Source of the DNA: Halorientalis regularis
GTDB lineage: Archaea; Halobacteriota; Halobacteria; Halobacteriales; Haloarculaceae
Assembly (NCBI RefSeq): GCF_023698535.1
Contig: NZ_JALJCL010000001.1
Span: forward strand, 124,001-188,000
Direction: 5' to 3'
DNA length: 64,000 nt
The translations under genes were made by a program, and so were the position numbers. This document shows, piece by piece, positions 1 through 9,071 of the stretch (within the stretch, counting starts at the first letter, position 1; each line of letters begins with the position of its first letter). The notes below the pieces were generated by a model that saw nothing but the letters and a program-made list of their open reading frames with translations, was not told where the DNA came from and did not search any database.

Positions 1-1260
1 GTCCAGCGACTGGACCATCGGTCGCGGGACGTTGATGGGTTCGTTCTCCAGCCGATTGATGACGGTCTGGACGGAGTCGGCGTGCATCGTCGAGAACGTG
101 GTGTGACCGGTGTTCATCGCCTGGAAGAGGGTGATCGCTTCCTCGCCCCGGACCTCGCCGACGATGATGTACTCGGGCCGGTGGCGCAGGGCCGAGCGCA
201 ACAGGTCGTACATCGTGATGTCGTCGTCGTCAAGGCGCTCGCGGGTCACCGACGAGAGCCAGTTGTCGTGGTACAGGGAGAGTTCACGCGTGTCCTCGAT
301 GGTCAGTACTTTCGCCCGCGGCGGGATGAACATGGAAACCGCGTTCATCGACGTGGTCTTTCCCGCCGCCGTCCCGCCCGCAAAGAGGAGCGAGCGATTG
401 TTCTCGATGCACAGCCAGAGAAAGGCGAGCATATCGAGGTTCGCGGTGCCGTACTCCAGCAGGTCGATGGGCGTGAACGGCTCGTCGGCGTACTTTCGGA
501 TGGTGAACGCCGAGCCGCGGGGCGTGACTTCCTCGCCCAGTGCCAGCTCGATCCGGGAGCCGTCCGGCAGGGTCGCCGAAACCACGGGGTCGGAGACGCT
601 GACGTGGCGGCCCGAGCGCTGGGCTAGCTGGATGACGAAGTTCGACAGTTCCTGGCTCTCGAAGGAGACGTTGGTCTCCACGTCGGTGTAGTCGTCGTGA
701 TAGACGAAGATGGGGAGATTCGGCCCGTCACAGGAGATGTCTTCGACGTGGGGATCGTGCATGATCGGGTCGATCTGCCCGTAGCCGTGGAACCGTCGGT
801 GCAGGTAGTAGAACAGCCGGTAGTACGATTCCAGCTCGATGTCGACGCCGTACTCCTCGAGGCGGTCCTGAAGTTCCTCACGGAGTGCCGCCTCGGGGTC
901 GTCGGCCACGTCCTCGCGGTACAACAGCGGTTCGCGGATGTCCTCGGCCAGCCGGTCGAGCAGGTCGGCCTCCAGTTCGTCCAGCTTGGGTTCGACGACG
1001 TGGTAGAGGTGTTTGTCGTCCTCGTGGTCGTAGTTGATCGAGACGAACGAGAAGGGGACGTTCAGCCAGTAGCGGTCGGTCTCCTCGTAGCCCGGCAGGC
1101 CCGAAAAGGAGATGAGCCGGTCGTGTTTGTCCGGGTCGTAGTTCTGGACCGGGAGCGTCGTCCCCCGGAGCAGGTCGGCGGTGTAGGAGAGCCAGCGGCG
1201 TACCTCCTCGACTCGTGACTCACCGACCTCGTCACCGGCACTCGCGTTCTGTCCTGCCAT
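1..1260 (-). CDS. Type II/IV secretion system (archaeal pilus) ATPase, 3' end beyond the window
   Basis: This is the hexameric ATPase that powers archaeal type IV pilus or related assembly at the cytoplasmic face of the membrane. The first 420 residues are present and the C-terminus lies outside the window. Visible motifs are a Walker A GGTAAGKTT near residue 293, an Asp-box-like TIEDTREL, a Walker B region IIVGEVRG and a His-box region GHTTFSTMHA. The start is ATG at 1260, giving MAGQNASAGD. Its membrane partner (TadC/PilC-like) would be expected just downstream, outside the window. The family assignment is firm; whether it serves adhesion pili or another filament cannot be told. Confidence 0.93.
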   Translation of the reverse strand, partial: MAGQNASAGDEVGESRVEEVRRWLSYTADLLRGTTLPVQNYDPDKHDRLISFSGLPGYEETDRYWLNVPFSFVSINYDHEDDKHLYHVVEPKLDELEADLLDRLAEDIREPLLYREDVADDPEAALREELQDRLEEYGVDIELESYYRLFYYLHRRFHGYGQIDPIMHDPHVEDISCDGPNLPIFVYHDDYTDVETNVSFESQELSNFVIQLAQRSGRHVSVSDPVVSATLPDGSRIELALGEEVTPRGSAFTIRKYADEPFTPIDLLEYGTANLDMLAFLWLCIENNRSLLFAGGTAAGKTTSMNAVSMFIPPRAKVLTIEDTRELSLYHDNWLSSVTRERLDDDDITMYDLLRSALRHRPEYIIVGEVRGEEAITLFQAMNTGHTTFSTMHADSVQTVINRLENEPINVPRPMVQSLD

Positions 1261-1381
1261 GGATCGACCTCGCCGCCCGGCGGATGCGTTACTGGCGCTT
1301 ACGGACCCACTTACTTAAATTCGCATCTCGTTTCCGTCCGTTTAATCGCGGAAACTGACAGGTCTGGAGCGGACACGCGTA

Positions 1382-2047
1382 TCACTTCTCGCCGATCTCG
1401 CCGGCATCAGCGGGCTCGGATTCCGCGTCGGCACCGGGGGTGTCGACGTCGGGGTCGCCGACACGTTCGACCCGGAGCAGAGTGTAGGCGAAGGCGAACT
1501 GAAAGACGACGCCGACGGGCAACAGGATGCCGGGGAAGGCGTCGGTCGCGAGGCCTGCGATGGGGAGTGCGCCGAACTGGAGGAGCCCGCTGGCAACGGT
1601 GTGGAGGACTGCGGCGACGAGCAGGAGGCCGCCCATGATACGAACGGGATCCCGCCGGGCCGTCCGGAAGCGATCCTCGAAGACGTACATCGCCAGGCTC
1701 AGCAGGACCGCGATGCCGACGACGGCGGCCCCGACGGTCCAGACGGCGAAGGGGAGCGGGCCAGGTGCGTCGCTGTAGTAGCCGATGGCCGCCCACGGCG
1801 GCATGATGAGCGGGTTCGGCCCCGGCACGTCGATGCCCAACAGGACCCGGAGCAACAGGAACGGGAAGTGAAACTCGATCAGCGATCCGCCCTGGATCTC
1901 GCCGATGGAGACGGAGATCGACCACGGAACGAGTGCGCTCAACCAGGCCGACACGACGGCGAGTTCCTCGGCGTACTCCGACTTCACCCAGACCATACCA
2001 GCCCTCCCGAACGCGTCCGTCAAAAATCCCCACGCCGCGGGGAACAT
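1382..2047 (-). CDS. Haloarchaeal multi-pass membrane protein of unknown function
   Basis: The 221-residue protein has about four or five hydrophobic segments, including a VPWSISVS segment near residue 40 and a last helix near residue 180. It ends in a short acidic tail with no motif. No catalytic signature is visible. The layout resembles the uncharacterised TIGR04206-type haloarchaeal membrane proteins, but that is a weak memory-based match. The start could instead be the ATG 17 codons downstream (MVWVKSEY). It is divergent from the small conserved gene that begins at 2113. Confidence 0.7.
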   Translation of the reverse strand: MFPAAWGFLTDAFGRAGMVWVKSEYAEELAVVSAWLSALVPWSISVSIGEIQGGSLIEFHFPFLLLRVLLGIDVPGPNPLIMPPWAAIGYYSDAPGPLPFAVWTVGAAVVGIAVLLSLAMYVFEDRFRTARRDPVRIMGGLLLVAAVLHTVASGLLQFGALPIAGLATDAFPGILLPVGVVFQFAFAYTLLRVERVGDPDVDTPGADAESEPADAGEIGEK

Positions 2048-2112
2048 CTTCGGGGTCGCCCCGAAACAGGCGTTACGTTCATTGGTTCGGACGACGTAGG
2101 TTGTGATACTGA

Positions 2113-2553
2113 ATGAGGCGCGATTACTTCACGCTCGAGTTGCACGACGTGGCGGACGATCCGGTCGAGCAACCGGTGGTACACATCGAGTACGACGGCC
2201 CGTCGGACGAACTCGAGACGCGCCTGACACCCGGGACCGACCTCGACCTGGCCTTTCGCTTCCAGACGCCTGTCGACGACCCCGACGCAGACGGCGTGCT
2301 CGCCATCACCGAACGACTGACCGGCGACTTCGTCCTCGAAGTCAACGCCGACGCCGACGACATCCTCGACCTCGTCGACGCCGCGAAGGCCTACGGCCAG
2401 GAGGAGAGCGACGCCCCCGGCTGTTACAGCCTCGAAATCGACGTTGCCGGCGGCGACCGCTACACCACCGACAAGCGGACGCTGCTGGTCTACGACGACG
2501 AGGGCGACCTCCGCCGAAACCACTCGCTGATCCCCTCCGGCGTCGAACTCTGA
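2113..2553 (+). CDS. Conserved haloarchaeal protein, DUF5793-like
   Basis: The 146-residue acidic soluble protein begins MRRDYFTLEL and has no membrane segment or signal. It looks like an uncharacterised beta-rich haloarchaeal family (probably DUF5793), recognised from the opening and the closing HSLIPSGVEL. There are no catalytic residues to point to and no function is proposed. It lies 60 bases upstream of the phosphohexomutase in the same orientation. Confidence 0.75.
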   Translation: MRRDYFTLELHDVADDPVEQPVVHIEYDGPSDELETRLTPGTDLDLAFRFQTPVDDPDADGVLAITERLTGDFVLEVNADADDILDLVDAAKAYGQEESDAPGCYSLEIDVAGGDRYTTDKRTLLVYDDEGDLRRNHSLIPSGVEL

Positions 2554-2613
2554 TCGGTCCGACCCACGGCCGGACCGCCTGCCTCTAAGTGCGTGTCGCC
2601 GCTCTCGGTAGCT

Positions 2614-3960
2614 ATGAAACTGTTCGGAACGGCCGGCGTCCGCGGCCCGGTCGGCCAGCGGGTGACCCCCGAATTGGCGCTGTCGGTCGGTCGCGCGGCG
2701 GCGGCCGACGGCGACGAGTTCGTCCTGGGACGCGACGGGCGGGAGACGAGTCAGGCGCTCGCGGCGGCGGTCGCGGCCGGCCTGGAGAGCGGCGGCGCGA
2801 CCGTCCGACGGATCGGCCAGGTCCCGACGCCGGCGCTCGCGTGCGCCTCGCAGGGCCGCCGTGGCGTGATGATCACTGCCAGCCACAACCCGCCGACGGA
2901 CAACGGGCTGAAACTGTTCGTCGATGGCCAGGAGTACAGTGACGACGCCGAGGCCCGGATCGAGGAGCGCGTTGCCGAGGGATCCGATCCGGTGGCCTGG
3001 CACGCCTGGGGTGGAGCGACGGACCTCGACGTACTGGAGCGCTACCGCGAGGCCGTCGCGACCTATGCCGAGGGATTCGGCGCGGTCCCCGAGGGGTTGA
3101 CGGTCGCCGTCGACTGCGGCAACGGGATGGCCAGTGTCGCGACGCCCCAGGTCCTCCGGGCGCTCGGGGCCGACGTGCGGGCCCTGAACGCGACCGTCGA
3201 CGGCCACTTCCCCGGCCGGGAGAGCAAGCCGACGCCGGAGAGCCTGGCCGACCTCCGGGCGTTCGTCGCCGACGGGGACGCCGACCTCGGGATCGGCCAC
3301 GACGGGGACGCCGACCGGATCGTCCTCGTCGACGAAGCGGGCGAGATCGTCCACGAGGACACCGTGCTGGCGATTCTGGCCGAGCGATACGTGCGCGAGA
3401 GCGCCGCGGGTGACCCGGTCGTCGTGACGACGCCCAACGCCTCGGCACGGATCGACGAGCGTGTCGAGGCCGCGGGCGGTCGCGTCGAGCGGACGGCACT
3501 CGGTATCCTCCACGAAGGACTGGCCACGGCCCGCACCGACGGCACCGGAGAGACCGAGGTCGTGTTCGCAGCCGAACCGTGGAAACACATGCACACCGGG
3601 TTCGGCGACTGGATCGACGGCGTGGTCAGCGCGGCCGTCCTCACGCGACTCGTCGCCGCGTCGGGACTGGATCGACTGACCGAACCGGTGACCGAACGAC
3701 CCTACCGGAAAGAGAACGTCCGGTGTCCCGAGGAGGCCAAAGCCGAGGCGATGGCCACCCTCGAAACACGGCTCCCCGAGCAGTTTCCGGAGGCCAGCGT
3801 CGAGACCGAGTACGGCGTTCGACTCGCGTTCCCGGACGCGTCGTGGCTACTCGTCCGACCGAGCGGGACGGAACCGTACATCAGAATCTACGCGGAGAGC
3901 GAGGACGTGGACGCACTGATTTCGGACGCGGTCGCGACCGTCGAACGCGCCGTGGACTAG
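2614..3960 (+). CDS. Phosphomannomutase/phosphoglucosamine mutase family protein
   Basis: The 448-residue alpha-D-phosphohexomutase interconverts hexose 1- and 6-phosphates (glucose, mannose or glucosamine), feeding cell-surface glycan and nucleotide-sugar synthesis. The phosphoserine loop ITASHNPP carries the acceptor at Ser90. The metal-binding loop GHDGDADR and the C-terminal phosphate-binding loop RPSGTEPYIRIY are intact. The ATG at 2614 gives the usual KLFGTAGVRG opening, so the GTG seven codons upstream is unlikely. The substrate cannot be fixed from sequence; in archaea this group includes GlmM-like enzymes. It overlaps the next gene tail-to-tail by four bases. Confidence 0.92.
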   Translation: MKLFGTAGVRGPVGQRVTPELALSVGRAAAADGDEFVLGRDGRETSQALAAAVAAGLESGGATVRRIGQVPTPALACASQGRRGVMITASHNPPTDNGLKLFVDGQEYSDDAEARIEERVAEGSDPVAWHAWGGATDLDVLERYREAVATYAEGFGAVPEGLTVAVDCGNGMASVATPQVLRALGADVRALNATVDGHFPGRESKPTPESLADLRAFVADGDADLGIGHDGDADRIVLVDEAGEIVHEDTVLAILAERYVRESAAGDPVVVTTPNASARIDERVEAAGGRVERTALGILHEGLATARTDGTGETEVVFAAEPWKHMHTGFGDWIDGVVSAAVLTRLVAASGLDRLTEPVTERPYRKENVRCPEEAKAEAMATLETRLPEQFPEASVETEYGVRLAFPDASWLLVRPSGTEPYIRIYAESEDVDALISDAVATVERAVD

Positions 3961-4754
3961 CGGCTGGCGTGGCTCTCGAACGTGGACCGCAGCTGGTCGG
4001 GATCGGGGCCCGACGAGAGGTCGAGCCGGTACACGTCGGTGAACCAGCCGCGTGGCCGGATCACCAGCGAGTCTTCGGCGACGGTGAACGAGTCCACGTC
4101 CTCCCAGCCGGTGAACGCACCGTCGACGGCCAGTCCGGCGTCGGTGACGACGACCGTCCGGTCGTCGGACCGGAGGACGGCCAGCGCGAGCGACACGACG
4201 ACGAGCAGTCCGAGGACCGCCGCGATGGACGCCTGCCCCGACAGCACCAGCACCCCGAGCAAGCCGGCGACGGCACCGAGCCCGACGGCCAGCGCGCCGT
4301 AGGTGATCCGGCGTTCCCGCTTGTCTGGACGGGTCCGGAAGCTGTAGAGGACGGTAGCGGCCTCGATCCGGGAGACTGTCACCGAGCGCGTGCCGAGTTC
4401 GACCAGCGCGACCGCCGGTCCGACGGCCAACACGCCGAGCGTCGCCGGTCGGCCCAGCAACGTCAGCGGGCTGATCCCGGGATTGTGTGCGAGGAGCGCG
4501 ATGAGCCACACGAGATAGCCCAGCGGCAGGACGACGGGCGGCACGGCCAGCGGCAGCGACGTGGCCAGCCGCTCCACGTCGAGACGATCACTCACCCAGT
4601 ACCCGAGTCCGCCGGCGACGAGGCCGGCGACTGCCAGGCTGATCCAGGGGTCGGGGAGGCCGGCTACCCCCGCCAGTGCCGCGGCGAACGGCCCCACGAC
4701 CAGCGTGCAATAGGTCCCCACCAGTGACCGATAGAGCGAACGCGTGTACCGCAT
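3957..4754 (-). CDS. Membrane protein with C-terminal PH-like domain
   Basis: The protein has 265 residues. The first 210 hold about six hydrophobic helices; the last 60 (RTVVVTDAGL onwards, with GWEDVDSF) look like a bacterial PH domain facing the cytoplasm. No enzyme motif is present. It is convergent with the phosphohexomutase and divergent from cytidine deaminase, so it is probably a single-gene transcription unit. On its own strand a TTTATGAG-like AT-rich element lies about 25 bases upstream of the start. Function unknown. Confidence 0.75.
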   Translation of the reverse strand: MRYTRSLYRSLVGTYCTLVVGPFAAALAGVAGLPDPWISLAVAGLVAGGLGYWVSDRLDVERLATSLPLAVPPVVLPLGYLVWLIALLAHNPGISPLTLLGRPATLGVLAVGPAVALVELGTRSVTVSRIEAATVLYSFRTRPDKRERRITYGALAVGLGAVAGLLGVLVLSGQASIAAVLGLLVVVSLALAVLRSDDRTVVVTDAGLAVDGAFTGWEDVDSFTVAEDSLVIRPRGWFTDVYRLDLSSGPDPDQLRSTFESHASR

Positions 4755-4850
4755 GCCCGTCCGTTGTCAGTAGTCCCTCATAAATCGTCCGTCAGTTCTC
4801 GCTGCGGAGTCGGGCTAGGTATTTGTCCGGCCGTCCCGTCGGGTCCGGCC

Positions 4851-5240
4851 ATGGAGGATCTGGTCAAGCGTGCGCGGGCCGCACGAGACGACGCACACGT
4901 TCCCTACTCGGAGTATCGGGTCGGAGCCGCACTCCGGACCGCGGACGGCACCGTCTTCACCGGGTGTAACATCGAGAACGCCAACTACAGTAACAGTCTC
5001 CACGCCGAGGAACTGGCCGTCGGGAAGGCGGTCGGAGCCGGCCACCGCGAGTTCGACCGCCTCGCGGTCTCGTCGAGCGAACGCGACGGCGTGACCCCCT
5101 GCGGGATGTGCCGGCAGACACTCGTAGAGTTCTGCGACGACGACCTCGTCGTGGTCTGTGACGAGGGTGACGCGACGCCCGAGTACCGGCTTGGCGACCT
5201 GTTGCCCGACGCGATCAGCGCCGAGACCCTGGGGAAGTAG
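4851..5240 (+). CDS. cdd: Cytidine deaminase
   Basis: The enzyme deaminates cytidine and deoxycytidine to uridine and deoxyuridine in pyrimidine salvage. The 129-residue size is typical of the homotetrameric form. Zinc ligands and the catalytic glutamate are visible as HAEE (Cys replaced by His) and PCGMCRQ; the substrate motif GCNIENANY is present. ATG 4851 (MEDLVKRA) gives the family N-terminus; a longer frame to 4764 has no family similarity. Uridine phosphorylase starts two bases after its stop, so the two form a salvage operon. Confidence 0.95.
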   Translation: MEDLVKRARAARDDAHVPYSEYRVGAALRTADGTVFTGCNIENANYSNSLHAEELAVGKAVGAGHREFDRLAVSSSERDGVTPCGMCRQTLVEFCDDDLVVVCDEGDATPEYRLGDLLPDAISAETLGK

Positions 5241-5242
5241 AG

Positions 5243-6058
5243 ATGGACAGCGAAGACCCCAACGACGCCGAGCAGTACCACCTCGAAGTCGGACCCGGCG
5301 ATGTCGCCGACAGCGTCTTGCTCCCCGGCAATCCCGAGCGCGTCCCGAAGGTGACCGACGCGTGGGACCACAGCGAGGAGGTGGCCCGTCACCGCGAGTA
5401 CCGGACCGCGACCGGTTCCTACGAAGGCACACCGATCTCGGTCACCTCGACGGGTATCGGCAGTCCCTCGGCGGCCATCGCGGTCGAAGAACTCGCTCGC
5501 GTGGGTGCGGACACGCTGATCCGCGTCGGATCCTGCGGTGCGATCCGGGAGGAGGCGGCCGTCGGCGACCTCGTGATCACCCGTGGCGCGGTCCGCCAGG
5601 AGGGGACCAGCGACGAGTACGTGCGCGAAGACTATCCAGCCGTCGCGGACCACGCCGTCGTCGCCGCCCTCGTCGCCGCCGCCGAGCGACTGGACTACGA
5701 CTACCACGTCGGCCTGACCTGCTCGACGGATTCGTTCTACGCGGGCCAGGGTCGGCCGGGTTTCGAGAACTTCGAGGCTCGCGGGAGTGAGGGGCTGGTC
5801 GAGGAGTTGCGCGCGGCGAACGTCCTGAACTTCGAGATGGAGGCCAGCGCCATCCTGACGCTGGCGAACGTCTACGGCCTCCGGGCGGGGGCGGTCTGTT
5901 CGGTCTACGCCAACCGCGTCACCGGCGAGTTCCGGACCGAGGGCGAGCGGCGCGCCGCCGAGACCGCGAGTCTCGCGACGCATCTGCTGGCGCAGATGGA
6001 CGAGCGCGTCGCCGAGTCGGCCGCGAGCGAGTGGCACGCCGGGCTGGGGATCGAGTGA
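5243..6058 (+). CDS. udp: Uridine phosphorylase (NP-I family)
   Basis: This nucleoside phosphorylase of 271 residues cleaves uridine with phosphate to uracil and ribose 1-phosphate. The phosphate-binding LLPGNPERV is near residue 27. STGIGSPSAAIAVEEL, GSCGA and the ribose/base site NFEMEAS are all in the expected order. Placed immediately after cytidine deaminase, it would complete the route from cytidine to uracil. A different nucleoside preference within the NP-I family is possible but the context supports uridine. Confidence 0.93.
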   Translation: MDSEDPNDAEQYHLEVGPGDVADSVLLPGNPERVPKVTDAWDHSEEVARHREYRTATGSYEGTPISVTSTGIGSPSAAIAVEELARVGADTLIRVGSCGAIREEAAVGDLVITRGAVRQEGTSDEYVREDYPAVADHAVVAALVAAAERLDYDYHVGLTCSTDSFYAGQGRPGFENFEARGSEGLVEELRAANVLNFEMEASAILTLANVYGLRAGAVCSVYANRVTGEFRTEGERRAAETASLATHLLAQMDERVAESAASEWHAGLGIE

Positions 6059-6059
6059 G

Positions 6060-6740
6060 CTACCACGACAACACGAGTCGGTCGTCGCTCGCGTGCCCGA
6101 CGACGACGAACGCGGCTTCACACATTCCGCCGAAGCAAAAGGCCAGCAGGTGCCCGAAGTGGGCGACCCAGGCCCCGTGGAGGGCGACGGCGACGACGAA
6201 CAACACCAGGAAGAAGGGGAGAAAGAGGCCGATCATGATGGCCACCAGCCACTCCATCGACGCGTTCTGCATGGCATCGCCGACGGTCCTGACGAGCAGG
6301 ACGCCGATAATGGCGAAGGCGATCCCGCTGGACCCGACCACGGGACCGGACCCGACGTGGTAGACGAAACTCGCCAGTGCGTCGGCCCCGACGACGACGG
6401 CGAGGACGTGCTTGTCGCTCGTCAACAACGTCAGGACGACTCCGAGGGGGACGAGCACCAGCATGTTCCCCCGATAGTGGTCGAGGCTCGCGTGGAAGAA
6501 CTGGTTCGAGAGGTGAAAGAGCGGATTGAACGGACTCGGCGACGGGCCAAACACCTCCTCGATCCGGACCCCGTTGGTCACGAGCACCCACCCGACGCCC
6601 GCGATCAGGAGGATCGTGAACGGGAACTTCCGTTTGAGCAGGGACAGGAACGGAATATCGGGGAGCCCCCCGGACAGATTCGGTCGACGTGGCACGAACA
6701 GCGCAGACTTCACGGACGGATGACAAAAAGGTAGCGTCAC
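6060..6740 (-). CDS. Rhomboid-like intramembrane serine protease
   Basis: The 226-residue membrane protein has about six helices. The catalytic serine motif GSSG is near residue 138 and the histidine lies in the last helix (AHFGHLLAF). The usual HxxxN loop is represented by HYRGNM, providing the oxyanion asparagine. The protein would cut transmembrane substrates within the membrane. The stretch before the first helix (residues 1-35) is long and basic. Its stop is next to that of uridine phosphorylase, and a small membrane protein lies 12 bases upstream of its start, so the two may be co-transcribed. Confidence 0.87.
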   Translation of the reverse strand: MTLPFCHPSVKSALFVPRRPNLSGGLPDIPFLSLLKRKFPFTILLIAGVGWVLVTNGVRIEEVFGPSPSPFNPLFHLSNQFFHASLDHYRGNMLVLVPLGVVLTLLTSDKHVLAVVVGADALASFVYHVGSGPVVGSSGIAFAIIGVLLVRTVGDAMQNASMEWLVAIMIGLFLPFFLVLFVVAVALHGAWVAHFGHLLAFCFGGMCEAAFVVVGHASDDRLVLSW

Positions 6741-6752
6741 CGGGGTGGTTGC

Positions 6753-6968
6753 TCAGGCCGCCTTCCGTTCGTAGTGCCAGCGAGCGAGGTGGACGAAGGC
6801 GAATCCGACGGCGAGTCCGGTTGCGGTCGGGAGGCCCCGGCGGACCGCTTCGAGGACGGTCGCCGTCGAATCGAAGACCAGGGGCTCCAGCGGGACGATG
6901 GTGGCCAGTGAGAGAAAGAAAACGAGCGGTGCGTTCCGGGTAGCCTCGCGAGGGGTCCACGATTCCAT
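6753..6968 (-). CDS. Small two-helix membrane protein
   Basis: The 71-residue protein begins MESWTPREAT, has two hydrophobic segments (around residues 14-31 and 48-60) and ends in WHYERKAA. It matches the common haloarchaeal pattern of tiny uncharacterised membrane proteins. It lies 12 bases upstream of the rhomboid-like gene on the same strand, so a shared transcript is plausible. No function can be proposed. Confidence 0.6.
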   Translation of the reverse strand: MESWTPREATRNAPLVFFLSLATIVPLEPLVFDSTATVLEAVRRGLPTATGLAVGFAFVHLARWHYERKAA

Positions 6969-7018
6969 GGGAGCGCGTCGTCTCCCGATCCGCTTAGTGA
7001 TTCTGGGTCAACAGGAGG

Positions 7019-8182
7019 TTACATGTCGGGCCAGGCCTTCATCGCGCGGCCCGGGCCGGTGACCGAGGAGATCCAGCGTGCGGCGATAGCTTTCTTCAGA
7101 TTGCGTGCGAGGAACCCGCTGAAAGTCTCCATCGGCATGAACATCACGTCGTGAGCGACGGCGTCCTCACCCACGGAGATGGCGGTCCCTTTGCTCTTGA
7201 ACGTCCAGTCGTCCAGCGGCTGGCCGCGCATGGCACGGGCCATGTTCTTGCCCACGTGGTCGGCGGCCTCCCAGGCGGCCTCGGCCGTCGGCGGCGCGGG
7301 GTTCTCGCCGGGCTGGTCGATGAGGGCACAGTCACCGATGGCGAAGACGCGTTCGTCCTCGGTCTGGAAGTTCATGCCCGTGTTGATGCGATGGTTGCGC
7401 TCGTCCTGTTCGAGGTCCACGTCGGTGACGGCGTCCTGGCCCGTGATGCCGCCGGTCCAGAGCAGAACGTCGTAGTCGAGTTCGGTCTCGTCGCCGATGT
7501 AGACCGTCTCCTCGTCGACTTCCCCGATGAACTCGCCGGTCATGATGTTCACGTCCAGCGCTTCCAGACGCTTCCGCAGGGCACCCTGCACTTCGGGGTC
7601 GTTGCCCGGGAAGATCTCGTCGAGGCCCTCGACGAGGTGGATGTCGATGGGCGCGCGGTGGTCGTCGCGGAACTCCGCGATCTCGCCGGCGCTCTGGATG
7701 CCCGACAGGCCGGCACCGCCGACGACGACCTGCGCGGGGTCGGACTGTGATGCCTCGCGGGCGGCCTCCTTCACGTCCTCGTGGATACCGAGCACGTCGT
7801 CGAGGCCCTTCAGCGTGTGGGCGTACTCTTCGAGCCCATCGATGCCGAAGAAGGCAGTCTGTGAGCCGAGTGCGACGAGCAGATAGTCGTAGTCGACCTC
7901 GGAGTCGTCGGCCAGCTCGACGGTGCGGTCGTCGGTGTGGATGTGGGCGACTTCGCCCTGGACGAAGCGCGTGCTGGGCGACTTGATGTCCTCGACGGGG
8001 ATGGTGATCTTCTCCTGAATGCTCGGGTCCCGGATACAGCGGTGGGATTCGTGGAGAACGAGGTGGTAGTCGACGTCGGAGATCCAGGTGATATCAGCGT
8101 CGCTACCAACTTCCGATTCGAGACTCTTGATCGCGCCTGCACCGGCGTATCCGGAGCCGAGCACGACGACGTCGTCAGTCAT
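7019..8182 (-). CDS. Type II NADH dehydrogenase / FAD-dependent pyridine nucleotide-disulfide oxidoreductase
   Basis: The 387-residue flavoprotein belongs to the NDH-2 group, which passes electrons from NADH to membrane quinone without pumping protons. The N-terminal FAD motif is VVLGSGYAGAG, the NAD motif VVVGGAGLSGIQ lies near residue 155, and the second FAD site is FAIGDCAL near residue 290. The C-terminal part (NLKKAIAARW) is amphipathic and suits membrane attachment. A TTTGTATC-like box about 28 bases upstream suggests a leaderless transcript. Sulfide:quinone reductases share the fold, but their extra cysteines are absent. Confidence 0.88.
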   Translation of the reverse strand: MTDDVVVLGSGYAGAGAIKSLESEVGSDADITWISDVDYHLVLHESHRCIRDPSIQEKITIPVEDIKSPSTRFVQGEVAHIHTDDRTVELADDSEVDYDYLLVALGSQTAFFGIDGLEEYAHTLKGLDDVLGIHEDVKEAAREASQSDPAQVVVGGAGLSGIQSAGEIAEFRDDHRAPIDIHLVEGLDEIFPGNDPEVQGALRKRLEALDVNIMTGEFIGEVDEETVYIGDETELDYDVLLWTGGITGQDAVTDVDLEQDERNHRINTGMNFQTEDERVFAIGDCALIDQPGENPAPPTAEAAWEAADHVGKNMARAMRGQPLDDWTFKSKGTAISVGEDAVAHDVMFMPMETFSGFLARNLKKAIAARWISSVTGPGRAMKAWPDM

Positions 8183-8380
8183 ACCCGCACCTCGGGAGTC
8201 ACCCGATACAAAGGCTTTGAAATCGCCGTCGCCATGTCGTCAGTTTTTATACGAGCGCCCGTTTCGATGACTGGGGTTTGACCGACTAGCGGCGACGACT
8301 GCCGAGGTTTCGACGGGCAGTCGGACAACTGGGTGTCCGAAAGATCGGAAAAGTAGCAACGGTTACTGGACGAGCGGAGA

Positions 8381-8914
8381 TCACTTCTCGACTTCGCCGA
8401 CGGGGGCCTTCATATCGTCGATAGTGAGAATGAGGATGTTGCTCGTGTCGTCTTTCCCTTCGATGGTGCCGATGATACGGAGCTTCGACAGCGGTGTCGG
8501 GCCGACGGTGATCGTGTCGCCCTCGTGGAACTCCGAGATCGATCCCTGGAGTTTGATTTCGGCCCGGCACTCCTCGGGGTGGTGGACACTGGTGAGGTCG
8601 ATCTCCTCGACGTTGGCGCTGGGGACCGCTTCGCCGTTGTGCTTGAGTGGCACGTCCGCCGCCTCGTCCATGTTCTGGACCTGGAGCGCCTCGTAGGCGT
8701 TGGAAGTCGGCTTGTAGCCACCTTTCGGCCCGGGTACACCCTCGACCAGCTGGAGGGCCTTGAGGCTCTGCATCTGGTTCCGTATGGTGCCGGGATTCCG
8801 GTCGACCTGTTCGGCGATATCTTCGCCTTTGACCGCGCTCTCGGACTGTCGGTGGAGATTGACCAGCTCCTGGAGGATGTTCTTCTGGCTCGGCGTGAGT
8901 TCGATTGATGACAT
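8381..8914 (-). CDS. Winged-helix transcriptional regulator with C-terminal small-domain extension
   Basis: The 177-residue protein starts MSSIELTPSQ. Residues 5-70 form a winged helix (GEDIAEQVDR, GTIRNQMQSL, GPKGGYKPT), of the type often labelled Rrf2-like in haloarchaea. The C-terminal 80 residues (AEIKLQGSIS, GDTITVGPTP) look like a small beta-barrel domain. The start at 8914 was preferred over upstream ATGs because the winged helix begins straight after it. It is divergent from the epimerase gene at 9072. Ligand and targets are unknown. Confidence 0.82.
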   Translation of the reverse strand: MSSIELTPSQKNILQELVNLHRQSESAVKGEDIAEQVDRNPGTIRNQMQSLKALQLVEGVPGPKGGYKPTSNAYEALQVQNMDEAADVPLKHNGEAVPSANVEEIDLTSVHHPEECRAEIKLQGSISEFHEGDTITVGPTPLSKLRIIGTIEGKDDTSNILILTIDDMKAPVGEVEK

Positions 8915-9071
8915 GCGGGGACGTTCGTTGTAGCTTTCCATAAACCCGGCGGATAAACGAGTGCTTGCGGACGTGTCCGGAAACATAGGTGTTACAGGTC
9001 CGCAGACGCCGATTCGCGTCACATGTTCCGGGAAACGACACACATTTGATGGCCGACTAAGATGTCCAGAT